Positions 1 to 11,704 are shown, numbered from the stretch's first letter. The stretch is DNA of 64,000 nucleotides from Saussurea involucrata (GCA_033807775.1 CM066322.1:23466501-23530500), one strand, 5' to 3'. Program-made: numbers and translations. Notes: a model not told the origin generated them from the letters alone.

Positions 1-845
1 CAGGAGAATATTAAAATAATAGTAGTGAAAAACATCATAACATAACCAAATAGTTTAATATGAACATTAATAACACCAATTTGTCTATTCAATTAATCAA
101 CAAAACATTAAAGACTAGAATTGAGGTAGATAACACCTTCCACAACTTATGGCATGTGCATCTATCATATTAATCTTCTTGGCCAAATGACTAACAGTAG
201 GTTTCATCAATGTTCTACTTAGTTTAGATGATTTGTTTCAGGACTTTGATTTAGCTTTCACAATATGATCATCAGCAGTAACAAACAACAGCAAGCACAA
301 CAATTTCAGCTTATGTAATTTCACATACCATCTGATCCTTGCACCCTCTTCTAAAGTCAAGACTAAAAGTCAAGGCTCCACAAGACTACATCCCCCACTC
401 CTCACTCGGTGACTTCACAGATGAGAACACTTAGCAACTTAGTCACTAAGATTCTAAGAACATGCCGATTAGGGCAATAAGCCGATCAGATCGACTTAGG
501 AATAGAAGCAGATGGGTGACACAACCTTCAGCCAAGACTCAAGAGGCCAACATTGATTTAGGAATTATGAGCAACCGAGCATATCGATTTAGGGTCGGTG
601 TGCGTAACTCAAAGGGCAGATCGATTTGGTGTAGTCGTTCAGATCAATTTAGGGCATATGCGAGTTCGATTGAGAGAGAAACGAGAGCGGTAGCAACCTA
701 CTAACGCTAAACAGGAGCTGGGTTTGTGATGCCCTCTGGGCCTTGCTGCCCATGGCCATTGCCATGATAGCCATGGGCCAGGGCCGGGCCTGGGTAGATG
801 GCGGCGATGTGGCCGGAGAAGGTGATCGGAGAAGGTGTCCGGTGA
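1..845. other. Intergenic, no supported gene
   Basis: No reading frame here resembles a known protein. Between about 489 and 653 a short motif close to GATCGATTTAGG occurs five times with mismatches (near 489, 551, 583, 619 and 641). The spacing is irregular, so this is a loose repeat cluster and not a clean tandem array. The rest looks like ordinary AT-rich plant spacer. Confidence 0.5.
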
Positions 846-1026
846 AGACAGGGGTAAAATGACCATTTTACCCCTGAGTTAACGGACTTATTTTAATGGA
901 GTTAGCGTCAGGGACCAAACGTGAAACAAAATGACAACCACAGGGACGCCTGATGTGTTTTTTTCAAAATAGGGACCAAATCCAGATTTGGACCAAACCA
1001 CAGGGACCATTCATGTAATTTACTCT
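846..1026. mobile_element. One end of a non-autonomous DNA transposon-like repeat
   Basis: The stretch carries the 'gggaccaaa' and 'ccacagggacc' phrases typical of the ends of very common plant non-autonomous elements, finishing in a form of GTAATTTACTC. The element at 11705-12770 has related ends. The matching opposite end, which should read as the reverse complement, is not found in bases 1-845. The copy is therefore truncated or continues off the window. Confidence 0.45.
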
Positions 1027-1250
1027 TAGTTTTATTAAAATGAAAGAAATAAATGCATCGAATGATACCAGATATACACAGAAATACACAGAAACATATA
1101 ATAACCCAGGCACGGGGGCGTCCTCGTTTGGCACCTTTCTTGAACCCTCAGTCAGTACTCAGTAGTAGGCCCCACCCCACCACACCACACCACGCCACAC
1201 CACTTACTCCTGCTAGATTCCCTCGTGAAACGGAAAAGAGGGCGATACAG

Positions 1251-4200
1251 ATGGCCTCTCCGCCACGTTCATCCGTCTCCGCCGTCGCCACCACCATCGC
1301 CGCCACTCTCAGGCTCTCTTTGCTCCGTCCTCAATTCTGCCCTCCGAGACGTGATTTCTGTCCTGCTGGGTTATTTCTCACTTCGGATCGAATTTGGAGT
1401 ACTTCTGTTGATGTTCACAACCAACGACGCCTTCTTCTTCTCCTTCCACCACGTAACGTTCGTTCTGCTGCTTTCGCCGTGGATGTTTCAGGTCCTCTGC
1501 TTCAGGACGCTGGAGCAACCGTCCTCGTCGTTGCCGGCGCCTATGCACTCGTAGCTGGATTTGATTATCTCACACAGCGGCAAATCATCGAACAGGTATT
1601 CTCAATCTCTACATGATATATCATATATGTGTGTGCGTATATACATATTTACATACTGATAAACAGTAGTTCTAGTCTTCTACGATTATATTCTGATATT
1701 CTCCATACAGCTATACGGTTACCGGAAAAGCATCCGGCCAAACACTATATCCTGCGTCGGTAGATGCGAAAATCGTTTGCCTCGTTCGGTCGCTTTCGTG
1801 TTTGGTTTCTGTCTTCTCCCCTGTGATAATAGAAAGGAAAATCCAAAGAAAAAATGCCTATGTAAATATCTGGATTAACCTAATTCAATTCATTCCTCTT
1901 TTAGATTTTTAACTTCAAATATTATCATCAATCATAAGTACAATCTGAATTGGTAGTTTGACAAGTAAATTGCATGACAGTATGATCTAAATCATGAAGC
2001 ACATCTACAGATTGCTGGCATAACGTGGTCTTTACCTTATTATTAGTTCTATGAGTTGTCATATACGGTGACGGAGAAAAATTCTTAAACCATATAAATG
2101 ACATCAAAATTTGCATAAATTGCATCAATTAGACATACTGTACATGTAAGAGTACTTTGCAATTCTAGTGCTTGCTCATTGGGTGACATATACCACACCC
2201 AATTTGGTTTTCCCCTCGAATACTAGTTATAAAAAGCATTGACCGATCCAATAACCTTCGGATTAATTTAATCATCATAGTATATTATTCGTAATTCCAA
2301 GACAAGATGTCACAGAGTTGTGTGATGGTTGTGTTGCCACTTTTGTGGTAAACATTAGCAGTGTTATTGAACATGCCATTACTCATTAGGACTTGAAAAC
2401 TGAGCTTTTGTTGCCCACATCTTCGGTAATTTACTGGGAAAAACCAAGGATGAGATTTCAATCTGTTAGAATGTAAATTAGGTTATGTGGCACAACTTAG
2501 CCCATGGGCCCTTAGGGTTTACTCTCCTAGACTCTTCGTATTCTGTATAGTTTCTTGTCTATAAATACCTTGTATTCTTTCATTGTAAATCATTAAGTTA
2601 AAATCAATACACAGCATCTAGGGTTTCTGTTCGTCGACTTTTGGCGCCGATTTTTTTTTTTGGGTTTCTGTTCGCCGATTCTGTTCTGGTTCGTCGGCTG
2701 TTTCTTGCACCCTGTGAGTGCGCCGAAATTTTTAGGGTTTCTGTTCGCCGATTCTGTTCTGTTTGTCGGCTGTTTCTTGCACCCTGTGAGTGCGACGTTC
2801 CTTTGTGAGTTAGTGGAAGATGGTTGGAGAAGACAAACCAACTGGCAGCGGTCCACGTGTACCCGGATGCTTCTGATGCATGTTAAACTTACTGGTAACA
2901 AGCTTAACGGCTCCAACTTCTTTGAATGGAGCAAGACTATTCGTCTCTATCTCCGGAGCATGGGAATGGGTTCTCATCTCACGTCTGATCCTCCTAAAGG
3001 TACCGATTCTGATTCCGAATCATGGTTACAAAGTGATGCCCGTTTGTACTTACAGATTGTCAATACTATTGAGCCCTCTGTTTCGTCTCTGGTTAGTCAC
3101 TGTGAGTACGTGAAAGAACTTATGGAATATCTTAATTTCTTATATTCTGGGCAAAGTAACATCTCTCGGATTTATAGTGTGTGTAAGTCCTTTCATCGTG
3201 GAGAACAACAGGACCGATCGCTTACTACTTATGTCATGGAGTTAAAAAAGGTATATGAAGAGCTTAACTCTCTTCTTCCGTTAAGTGCTGATGTCAAAGC
3301 TATGCAGGCCCAAAGGGAACAAGTGGCTGTTATTAGCTTCTTGACCGGCTTGCGACCAAAATTCGACTCTATCAGATCTCAGTTCTTGAATGAATCTGCT
3401 ATTCCCTCTCTTCAAGAAACATTTGCTCGTGTTCTTCGTAATGAGAATCTTCAGTCTTCTCAATCTGTGGATCACAACAGTGCTCTGGTTAGTCGAGGAG
3501 GATTTCGTGGTGGCTCTCGAGGAGGGTTTCGCGGGGGCTCTAGGGGCGGTCACAGTGACCGAACTGATTCACGGGTTAATGTTCCAGATTCTGATGGTGT
3601 TGAATGTTACTACTGTCATGAGCTCGGTCACACCAAGCGCACATGTAAGAAGCTTTTGGCCAGACACCCGAGGAGCTCATCAGCACACTATGCTTCTGCC
3701 GCAGATACAACTGTTACTATACCTGCAGAAGAATATGCTAGACTCCTGGGGACTGAGAATTCCACTGCTCCGACTGCTGCATTTGCTGAAACAGGTAACT
3801 CTAGTACTTGCCTAGTATCTTCTGCCTCCAAATGGGTCATTGATTCCGGTGCCTCAGATCACATGACAGGTAATCCCTCTCTATTTCCTAAATTCAATAA
3901 ACACGCATCCCCATCACACGTCACAATTGCCGATGGGTCAGCCACACCTGTCCTTGGTTCTGGCACCATCGATCTTTCCCCATCAGTTTCATTATCTTCC
4001 GTACTAAGCTTACCTAATTTCACATTCAATCTGTCATCGGTCAGCAAAATCACCCGTGCTCGAAATTGTTGTGTCTCATTCTTTCCTGATTTCTGTATCT
4101 TTCAGGATCTGTCGACGAAGAAGATTATTGGTAGAGGACGAGAATCTGACGGCCTATACATATTTGAACGTCCACCATCCTATTCATTGACTTGTTCCAG

Positions 4201-7200
4201 CCCATCGTCTCCGCTTGACGTTCATTGTCGATTGGGTCATCCCTCTTTGCAGAATCTGAAGAAGTTGTGTCCTGAGTTTTCATCTTTATCTTCTCTACAG
4301 TGCGAGTCTTGTCAGTTTGCCAAACATCAACGTGTTCACTTAAGTCCTAGAGTCTGTAATAAGCGGGCCTCGTCCCCATTTGAGTTGGTCCATTCTGATG
4401 TTTGGGGACCATGTCCTGTTACTTCAAAACTTGGATTTAAGTATTTTGTTACATTTGTTGATGATTACTCTCGTACTACTTGGCTTTATTTTATGACAAA
4501 TCGATCTGAAGTCTTTACACATTTTTGTTCACTCTATGCTGAGGTTAAGACACAATTTAAAGTGTCAATTCAAACTCTTCGTAGTGATAATGCAAAAGAA
4601 TATCTGTCTCACACATTTCAGTCATATATGCTTCAAAATGGTATTCTTCATGAGTCTTCTTGTGTTGATACACCAGCCCAAAATGGAGTTGCCGAACGAA
4701 AGAATCGTCATCTCTTAGAGGTGGCTAGGGCTCTATTATTCCACATGAATGTCCCTAAACTCTTTTGGGCTGACGCTGTCGCTACTGCTTGTTTTCTTAT
4801 CAACCGAATGCCATCTGTTGTTTTGGATGGACGAAGTCCCTTCTCAGTCATGTTTCCAACTAAGTCCTTGTTTCCTATCGACCCAAAGATCTTTGGTAGT
4901 ACCTGTTTTGTCCGTGATACCCGACCACATATCACTAAGTTGGATCCCAAGTCTTTGAAGTGTGTCTTTCTTGGTTACTCTCGCCTTCAAAAGGGGTATA
5001 AGTGTTTTTCTCCCATGCTTAATCGATACATTGTCTCTCGAGACGTTACATTCCATGAGAACACACCCTTCTTTCCTATGTCCACACCTTGCAATTCTAG
5101 AGAGAGTGATGACTTGTTGGTATATACCATACATGTTCCAGAGTCTCCTATCCTATCCGAACCAACACTGCCTCAGGAGCCTGCTAAACCACCGATTGTT
5201 CATGTGTATAGTAGGCGCCAACGCCCGACGTCAGATCCCGATCCTATACCATCTTCGTCATCGTCTGCAGATCCATCTACTGATGATCCTCTTGCTTCAA
5301 GTGATCCACCACCTTCCGCTACACAGGATCCTGATCTCGATGTTCCCATTGCCCTTCGGAAAGGTAAGCGCTCATGTACTTACCCGATTGCTTCCGTTGT
5401 TTCCTATGATAGACTCTCTTCGCATTCTCGTTCTTTGGTTTCTACACTTGATTCGGTTTTCGTTCCTAAAACGGTTGGTGAAGCTTTGGCCCATTCTGGA
5501 TGGCGGGATGCTATGATAGATGAGATTAATGCTCTTGAGCATAATGGTACATGGGATTTGGTAGGGTTACCTGCAGGTAAAAAGGCAATCGGCTGGAAAT
5601 GGGTATTCACTGTGAAAGTCAATCCAGATGGGTCTGTGGCTCGTCTGAAAGCCCGGTTGGTCGCCAAAGGATATGCTCAGACTTATGGGGTTGACTACTA
5701 TGAAACATTCTCTCCTGTGGCGAAGGTTACCTCCATCCGCTTGTTTATTTCTTTAGCTGCTACCTACGACTGGGCATTACACCAACTGGATGTGAAAAAT
5801 GCCTTCTTGCATGGTGATTTACATGAGGAAGTTTATATGGAGCAACCACCTGGGTTTGTTGCTCAGGGGGAGTCTGGCAAAGTCTGTAGACTACGTAAAT
5901 CACTTTATGGTTTAAAGCAATCGCCCCGTGCTTGGTTTGGACGATTCAATGCTTTGGAGAAGCTCTCATGATCACTTAGTGTTCTTTCATTCGTCCTCTT
6001 CTGGATGTATTCTACTAGTAGTATACGTTGATGACATTGTGATTACAGGCAGTAATAAGGCAGGGATCAAGAAGCTGAAAGATTTCCTTGCGTCTCGGTT
6101 TCAAACAAAGGACCTAGGTCCTTTAAAATACTTCTTGGGAATTGAAGTATCTCGTACTCGGAAAGGGATCTGTTTGTCTCAACGAAAATATTGTTTGGAT
6201 GTACTAAATGACTCTGGGATGATTGAAGCAAAACCGTGTGAGGCTCCAATGATTCCAAACATGAAATTGAAAGCAGACAAGGGAGATCTACTTAAGGATC
6301 CAGAAAAATACAGAAGGATTGTGGGAAAGCTGAACTATCTGACAATTACTCGTCCTGACATTGCTTTTCCGGTAAGCGTCGTAAGTCAGTTTATGTCATC
6401 TCCAAGAACTCCACATTGGGAGGCTGTTAAGCATATATTGAAGTACCTAAAAGGTGCTCCTGGCCTTGGCATTCTTTATCAAAATCACGGTCATCATGTC
6501 ATAGAAGGGTTTACAGATGCCGACTATAATAGAGATCCCACGACCAGGCGATCTACGACAGGCTATTGTGTGTTAGTTGGAGGGAACCTAGTCTCATGGA
6601 GAAGCAAGAAACAGCATGTCGTTTCTCGGTCTAGCGCGGAATCTGAATACAGGGCTATGGCCCAAACCACATGTGAGTTGATTTGGTTGCGTAACCTGCT
6701 AGGTCAACTTGGGTTTACTCAATCTAAACCCATGAAACTGTATTGTGACAATCAGGCGGCTATCCACATTGCAAACAATCCCGTGTTTCATGAGAGAACG
6801 AAGCATATCGAAGTGGACTGTCATTTCACTCGTGAGAAGCTAGAAGAAGGAACCATCTCTACTCCCTTTGTTCGAACAGGAAATCAACTTGCTGATGTAT
6901 TTACCAAAGCCTTACCTGGTTCGCGAGTCTCTTCTATTTGTAACAAGCTGGGCATGATTAACATCTATGCTCCAGCTTGAGGGGGAGTGTTAGAATGTAA
7001 ATTAGGTTATGTGGCCCAACTTAGCCCATGGGCCCTTAGGGTTTACTATCCTAGACTCTTCGTATTCTGTATAGTTTCTTGTCTATAAATACCTTGTATT
7101 CTTTCATTGTAAATCATTAAGTTAAAATCAATACAACAGTATCACTGTTTACACAATCTATGGCTCTTTGTTTTTTATGAGAGAGTCCCAACCACCCGGA

Positions 7201-10200
7201 CAAGCCCTGTTGGGCCACATTTGTCAGATATTTTCCAGGGTAATTAATACAAAGAGCCTGGTGCCACCACCTTGAGACCGAGGATTCAACATATTCAAGG
7301 GGTGGTTGTGTTTTGAGATATACATAATACATGTGTAGGGGATAAAAAGTAGTGCTTTGCGCCAACCCTTTTTTCTCTTTGACACTAACCTCTTCTTGTG
7401 ATAAATTGTATTCAGTGCAACCCTGTAAATGACCCCCTTAGTTCCAGTATTTGATCATTGTAGGCTTTTTAAGCTTTTAACAATGTTAGTTCTTCAGGCC
7501 TTCAGCTAATCTACATATAATCATATAATAATTTTCTTTAAATATCCCTAATTGATCTTCCTGTTTTTGAAGCGAACTTAAAGGTTTGCAAGGGTAAAAA
7601 TGGAATAAGTATATAAAAATCGCAAGTAGACCATAATAATTGCATGCATTGCTAGATCAACACTTTGAACCATTTAAGTACAAACCTACTGACACCAGAG
7701 TCATTGTGGTTAGCAAGTTGTTAAGTTTAACGGTATTGACAACCTCATATGTCCATATGTATGGTTAACAAGGGCAACTTAAATGCATAGCTTTGCCATA
7801 ACTATGGTAGGTGGGTGTTTAAAGACAGTCCTAGGGGGGATAGGCAAGTACCTCCTCCCATAAAAATAATAATTTTAATCTTATATTGGTTGAAAATATA
7901 TTTGAAGCCACATTAATGGGGATCTTTTAGTATTGTGAAATTGTAACAAAAGACTAACAGGACAAGACTCTGTTATCGTGATTACTATAAGTATATTTTG
8001 GTCCTTACATCAACATGATGTTTGGTGTTTGTGTTTTATATTCATGCATAATATGTAATTTTGGTCAAGAAAAATTGGAAGCGAATCTAATCTACTATAG
8101 TATTCAATTCATGATTCACGATGGATGAAGTTTGTATTGTACATTAATAAAGAGGAGGATAGAGCCCATTATATAGCTTCTAAGCAGGTTACAGAGCTGA
8201 ATGCACCTTCAGCTAAAAATGAATCTGTTGCTGCTGCAAAGGCATCAAAATCGGAGGAAGAACAAAAGGAGTTGAGTAACACCCAGGACAAGACCCTCAA
8301 GAAACCCGGCAGGATACTTCCCTGTCCTTGATGTAATAGCACGAATACCAAGTTTTGTTATTACAACAATTATAACCAAAGAAAGATATTAGACGACTGG
8401 TGGGACAATGAGGACTGTTCCTGTGGGCGTCGGCCGATGTAAGAATTAAGACTTCGGCCACTCAGTACCATTAAACAATTGTTACGATGAAGCTCTTCCC
8501 AATGAGCTGAATCACACCATTCTTAAGCCCAATCAGAGGTGTGTCGAACCAAATATAAGGACGCTGCCATTGGGCTTAAGTACGGTGTGATTCATCTCAT
8601 TGGGAAGAGCTTCTGTGCCGGTTATTTGACGGTGAGAGGCCGCAGTCTTATTTTTATGGCAGTCGGCACCCACAAGAACATTCCTCATTATCCCACCAGC
8701 TATCTTGTATCTTTGACAGTTCTTGCAAAAGTGATGAGGTTGATTAACGTTGTAGTTGTTGTAATAACGAAACTTGGTATCCATGCTATTAAATCGAGGA
8801 CAAGGAGGTATTCTTCTCAGGTCTCTTGAAGGTCTTTTCTCCTGGGTGTCACTCAACTAGGGCCATTTGGTGTTTAGGTGGTAGATTAATTAACAAAAAA
8901 GTATGAGTTTGAAAGAACCACATGGATCCTCTAAAAATCAAGCTTGGAATCTTTGTGGAACATAGAGTAAAACGTAGTTTCGCAGGTTCAATTCCTTATT
9001 ATCTTTCTTCCTCCTTTCAGAATCTAAGCAGAAAACTGGTTCATATATTATCTGGGTTACTTTATATGGGTTGCTGGCCAATTTTCAGGTATCATTTAAT
9101 TGTCCAAAATTCGTTTGTTTCTATAAATGGAATCATGCCATATACATATATCAGTCAAACTCTTACGGTTGATATTTCAATCCTAGATTAGTACTTCTAC
9201 AGAAGCTCGCTATTTCGCTGCTTTAGTTCCCTTATTAAACTTCACAAGGCTTCTTGTACATGGTCTTTCACTGGTAACCAATGAAGACCTCATCAAGTCG
9301 GTCACACGAGAAGGAAAACCAGAGTAAGTTTTTTTTTTCTTTTTTTTTGAAGTATATAATATAATACAGCAAATGAAATCATAATACTAACCCATTGCCT
9401 TCTAGTAAGTTCCAAATGAAAATGTGGAAATTTGAAAATGAGTTGATGACAGGGAATTGCTTAGAGGACCTCTATATTATGTTTCGGCTTTGATTCTATG
9501 TTCTCTTGTCTTTTGGCGCGAGTCGCCGGTCGGTGTGATCTCGCTATCGATGATGTGTGGTGGCGATGGTATATTCTCTCAGCCTCGTTGTTCGATCCTT
9601 GGATTCTTGGACTTCATTCTAACATTAATTGTACCCTATACTATAGGTATTGCAGATATCATGGGTCGAAGATTTGGGTTCCATAAAATTCCTTACAACA
9701 AACACAAGAGTTGGGCCGGTAGCATCTCTATGTTTATAGTTGGTTTCTTAATCTCAATTGGGTACGTAACGTGCCCCTCATTGTTTCTTTGCCCTCTTAA
9801 CAATATAAAAAACATGTTTGATCCTTGTACTCCAGTACTCTAAATTTTGTATATTTTCCGCCAATCGTCCTACCTTCCAGCCAAAAAATCATGTGATCGA
9901 CATTCATTTGGGCTTCTGAGAGCATCTCCAACAGCTTCTCCAAAATGGAGAAAATGAGGGTTTTGCAAAAAATTTTATCTAAACGATTCTCCAAAACTTT
10001 CTCCATTAAACAGAGAAAGTAGGGGAGAGAGTATATATTTCTTGAGATTTATAAAACTCTCCAAAAATGATTACCACGAGAGAGAAATGATTTTTTATTA
10101 TATTTTACCAATAAGAAACCTTGGAATTAAATGTTTAGGCGAGACCTTGAGAGAAATAATATTTTATTAAAAATATGTAATAATAATATAATAATTTAAT

Positions 10201-10603
10201 CAATGTTGTAATCTCTGTCGAAGAATGCAAATTTTTATAGAGATTTTGGACTTTGATTCTCCATTTTGAAGGGAGATGCTTGAGGAGCTATTACCAAAGG
10301 GTCATAATTGAACAGGAGGTAGTTAAGGTTGTTTATACTTATACAAAGGACAGAATGGGAATATTTAGGTACAATAGCCAAATGATTGACTATTTTACCC
10401 TTTTTGTATCCAGGATGCTATACTACTTTTCATTCTTTGGGTACTTTGAGCTAGACTGGGTAAAGACGGTTGAACGAGTTGCGTTGGTTGCAATGGTGGC
10501 GACAGTGGTGGAGTCGCTCCCGACGAATGGAGGCCTGGATGATAACATCTCTGTTCCTTTCATAAGCATGGTAACTGCATATTTGAGTTTTGGCATCATC
10601 TAG
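1251..10603 (+). CDS. Farnesol kinase / phytol kinase family protein, six exons
   Basis: I place exons at 1251-1595, 9021-9088, 9192-9323, 9453-9568, 9647-9761 and 10414-10603. All junctions are GT-AG, phases match, and the joined frame is 966 nt (321 residues plus stop), close to the roughly 300-residue plant family. The product resembles Arabidopsis FOLK, which phosphorylates farnesol to farnesyl phosphate and so recycles prenyl alcohol; the sister phytol kinases feed tocopherol synthesis. Visible support is an S/R/A-rich, plastid-transit-like N-terminus, then LSRKLVHILSG, STEARYFAA, the CTP-binding-like GGDGIADIMGRR segment, HKSWAGSISMF, and VVESLP...DDNISVP near the end, with several hydrophobic membrane spans. 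The start is the ATG at 1251; an upstream in-frame ATG at 1053 gives a non-conserved extension. Intron 1 is about 7.4 kb and hosts a copia element and Dof fragments; intron 4 is only 78 nt. The kinase family is well supported; the exact prenol substrate is inferred. Confidence 0.93.
2464..2613 (+). repeat. 5' LTR of the intronic copia
   Basis: It starts TGTTAGAATG and ends AATACACA. A TATAAATA box lies at 2560-2567, which would drive the genomic RNA. It pairs with the 3' LTR at 6988-7138. Confidence 0.92.
2662..2804 (+). repeat. 73-bp tandem duplication in the copia leader
   Basis: A unit beginning GGGTTTCTGTTCGCCGATTC starts at 2662 and again at 2735, with only a few differences. Each copy ends in a stretch reading CACCCTGTGAGTGCG. 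It lies between the 5' LTR and the gag start, in the untranslated leader, where RNA packaging signals usually sit. Confidence 0.85.
2820..6980 (+). pseudogene. Copia gag-pol, frameshifted
   Basis: The reading frame is broken at least twice. A natural-looking start at 2820 (MVGEDKPTGSG) runs out after about 18 codons, while the capsid continues in another frame (VKLTGNKLNGSNFFEW, from about 2882). Near 5945-5965, just after YGLKQSPRAWFGRF in reverse transcriptase, the frame shifts with apparent loss of bases and resumes as SSHDHLVFFHSSSSG. Domains seen in order: zinc knuckle CYYCHELGHTKRTC, protease IDSGASDHMTG, GAG-pre-integrase, integrase with HSDVWGP and TPAQNGVAERKN, reverse transcriptase up to LDVKNAFLHG, YVDDIV, and RNase H ending LADVFTKALPG. 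The catalytic motifs survive, but one continuous polyprotein cannot be made, so the copy is non-autonomous. Confidence 0.93.
6988..7138 (+). repeat. 3' LTR of the intronic copia
   Basis: It starts TGTTAGAATG directly after the purine tract and ends AATACAACA. It differs from the 5' LTR by about two substitutions and a short indel at the end. Confidence 0.92.
7139..8124. other. FOLK intron 1 sequence, nothing further recognised
   Basis: AT-rich sequence between the copia element and the Dof fragments. A short inverted pair (GGCTCTTTG near 7159 and CAAAGAGCC near 7249) is visible but too short to call an element. I see no coding exon. Confidence 0.5.
8125..8533 (+). pseudogene. Degenerate Dof (CDF-type) fragment, plus-strand arm
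   Basis: Translation gives an acidic, lysine-rich lead-in followed by NTQDKTLKKPGRILPCP, an in-frame stop, then CNSTNTKFCYYNNYN. This is the start of a Dof zinc finger, with the lead-in typical of cycling Dof factors. The second half of the finger, with its last two cysteines, is deleted here. It resumes as EALPNELNHTILKPN, a downstream CDF-type segment. It cannot encode a working transcription factor. It lies inside FOLK intron 1 and forms an inverted pair with 8566-8856. Confidence 0.82.
8277..8851. repeat. Imperfect inverted repeat made of two Dof fragments
   Basis: The arms are roughly 8277-8533 (+) and 8569-8851 (-), separated by about 35 bases. The segment around 'aagctcttcccaatgag' (8490 on) is mirrored by 'ctcattgggaagagctt' near 8596. 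The Dof finger part is mirrored further out. The minus arm keeps bases that the plus arm has lost, so the folded RNA would have internal loops. FOLK pre-mRNA would carry this as an intronic hairpin of roughly 250 bp per arm. Confidence 0.8.
8566..8856 (-). pseudogene. Degenerate Dof (CDF-type) fragment, minus-strand arm
   Basis: The minus strand reads through a nearly complete Dof domain: IPPCPRFNSMDTKFRYYNNYN, then NQPHHFCKNCQRY and GGIMRNVLVGA. Two of the four zinc-binding cysteines are replaced (a C to F and a C to R change relative to CPRCNSMDTKFCYY), and the conserved Trp after QRY is Lys. After the domain comes EALPNEMNHTVLKPNGSVLIFGS, the conserved CDF continuation. The frame is open, but the finger could not bind zinc normally. 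I call it a decayed captured fragment and not an active gene. Confidence 0.85.
9920..10281. mobile_element. MITE in FOLK intron 5
   Basis: It begins GAGCATCTCCAACAG...CTCCAAAATGGAGAA and ends with the mirrored CTCCATTTTGAAGGGAGATGCT. This GCATCTCCAACAG terminal motif marks an abundant class of plant non-autonomous DNA elements. The inside is AT-rich without coding potential. Confidence 0.75.
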
Positions 10604-10849
10604 GCTTAATGCTGCATTAAGTAGCTGTATTTTTTTTATTTTTTTTGTTGTGTAATAAACGTTTTGGAATAACTCTATATTTAAGTTATTTTCCCATAAT
10701 AAATGCCAGTAGTACAAGAACTTCATTTCATCTGCAAATCGTACAAATTCATACCAATTTTTACCTTAAATATGTGGCAGAGGATTGATCTACAAAATGG
10801 TAACCGAATCTTGTTAAATGCGTGACCGTGACAGATATGATGGATTCCA
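10604..10849. other. Downstream region of FOLK
   Basis: Likely 3' untranslated region and terminator zone. AATAAA-like motifs occur (for example near 10655 and 10698). No other feature is seen. Confidence 0.4.
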
Positions 10850-10972
10850 AAAATACGGTAAATTGCAATAAATAGCCGTGTTTTAAAAATGTTTTTAATT
10901 TTTATTCAAAAATTAAACCTATTTTCACATTTAGCCAAAATTTACATAAAAAACTTTTCTACATAAACTTGT
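10850..10972 (+). repeat. Left arm of an outer inverted repeat
   Basis: The AT-rich sequence around ATAGCCGTGTTTTAAAAATG, CATTTAGCCAAAATTTACA and CTTTTCTACATAAAC is mirrored, with many mismatches, at 21287-21395. It is followed at about 10975-11090 by a diverged copy of the sequence that forms the inner repeat arm at 12915. The two arm pairs suggest one element family inserted within or partly duplicated inside another. Confidence 0.55.
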
Positions 10973-11090
10973 TTGGGAAATTAATTAAAATACCCAAAGT
11001 TTGACTTTGACTTGCAAAAATACTTAAAATCTTGTTGGTTTTGCAAAAATACCCATTTTTTGCGCGATGGAGTCCGCGATTTGGAGACGA

Positions 11091-11704
11091 GTCCCCCGGG
11101 ATGACCACTCAATTGATATAAATTGATTTCAAATTTTACACTTTATACCCCTATAATTATTTACTTACTTTACTTTATACCTTTTACTTTCTTAATTTAA
11201 TTTTACACCTTCATCATATTAACATATATAATCGTTTATTAACTAAAATACGTTAAAAAATACGTTATAATTTTAACAAATTACACCATTGTAATCGTCT
11301 CTTCGATACCTTCGAAATGAGCCCAATATTAAATATTTTTTGATTTAATTATTTAATTATATATCATATATACTACATAAAAATATTTTTAATATTTACA
11401 ATTCATACCCTTATAGTTAATTATTTAATTTATGGTACATCTCTTATTTTTTCAATTTTGTTTTACACTCTTATCATATTAACATAATAATCTTATATTA
11501 ACTAATTGATTAAATCGTCAAATTATTTGGATTATATATATATTTATTTATCAAACTCCTTAACATATTTTAACGTAATTATGTATATTAATGTGATATG
11601 TTAAAACGTATTTATTTTCTTGGGAACTACCACTTACATCCAAAACTGTATAAAATTTGTAACTTATTATATCTTTCGGATGTTAGGGTATAATATAATA
11701 ATTT
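11091..11704. other. AT-rich spacer
   Basis: Long AT-rich tract with no recognisable gene or clean repeat. It lies inside the outer inverted repeat arms. Confidence 0.4.

Larger units (their letters stand above)
2464..7138 (+). mobile_element. Ty1/copia LTR retrotransposon in FOLK intron 1
   Basis: Two near-identical 150/151-bp LTRs (TGTTAG...AACA type) flank a decayed gag-pol. Order is capsid, zinc knuckle, protease, integrase, reverse transcriptase, RNase H, which is the copia order. A purine tract (GAGGGGGAG) sits immediately before the 3' LTR. The expected tRNA-iMet primer site (TGGTATCAGAGC) is not present after the 5' LTR. Flanks CAATC and GTATC do not form a perfect 5-bp duplication. 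The element is in the same orientation as the host gene. The LTRs differ by about two substitutions and one small indel. Confidence 0.95.

Noticed and set aside
462..704. 80-residue open frame upstream of FOLK
   Set aside because: No recognisable motif, lies across a repeat-word cluster, and shows no coding character.
1225..1554. Second long open frame over FOLK exon 1
   Set aside because: It is a shadow frame of the real exon; only the frame starting at 1251 continues into conserved exons.
7139..7160. GTATCACTG after the intronic copia as a displaced primer site
   Set aside because: It matches the primer site only partly and lies outside the 3' LTR, so chance is more likely.
8566..8856. 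Active Dof transcription factor gene on the minus strand
   Set aside because: The zinc finger has lost two cysteines and the conserved Trp, has no proper start, and is paired with an even more broken copy.
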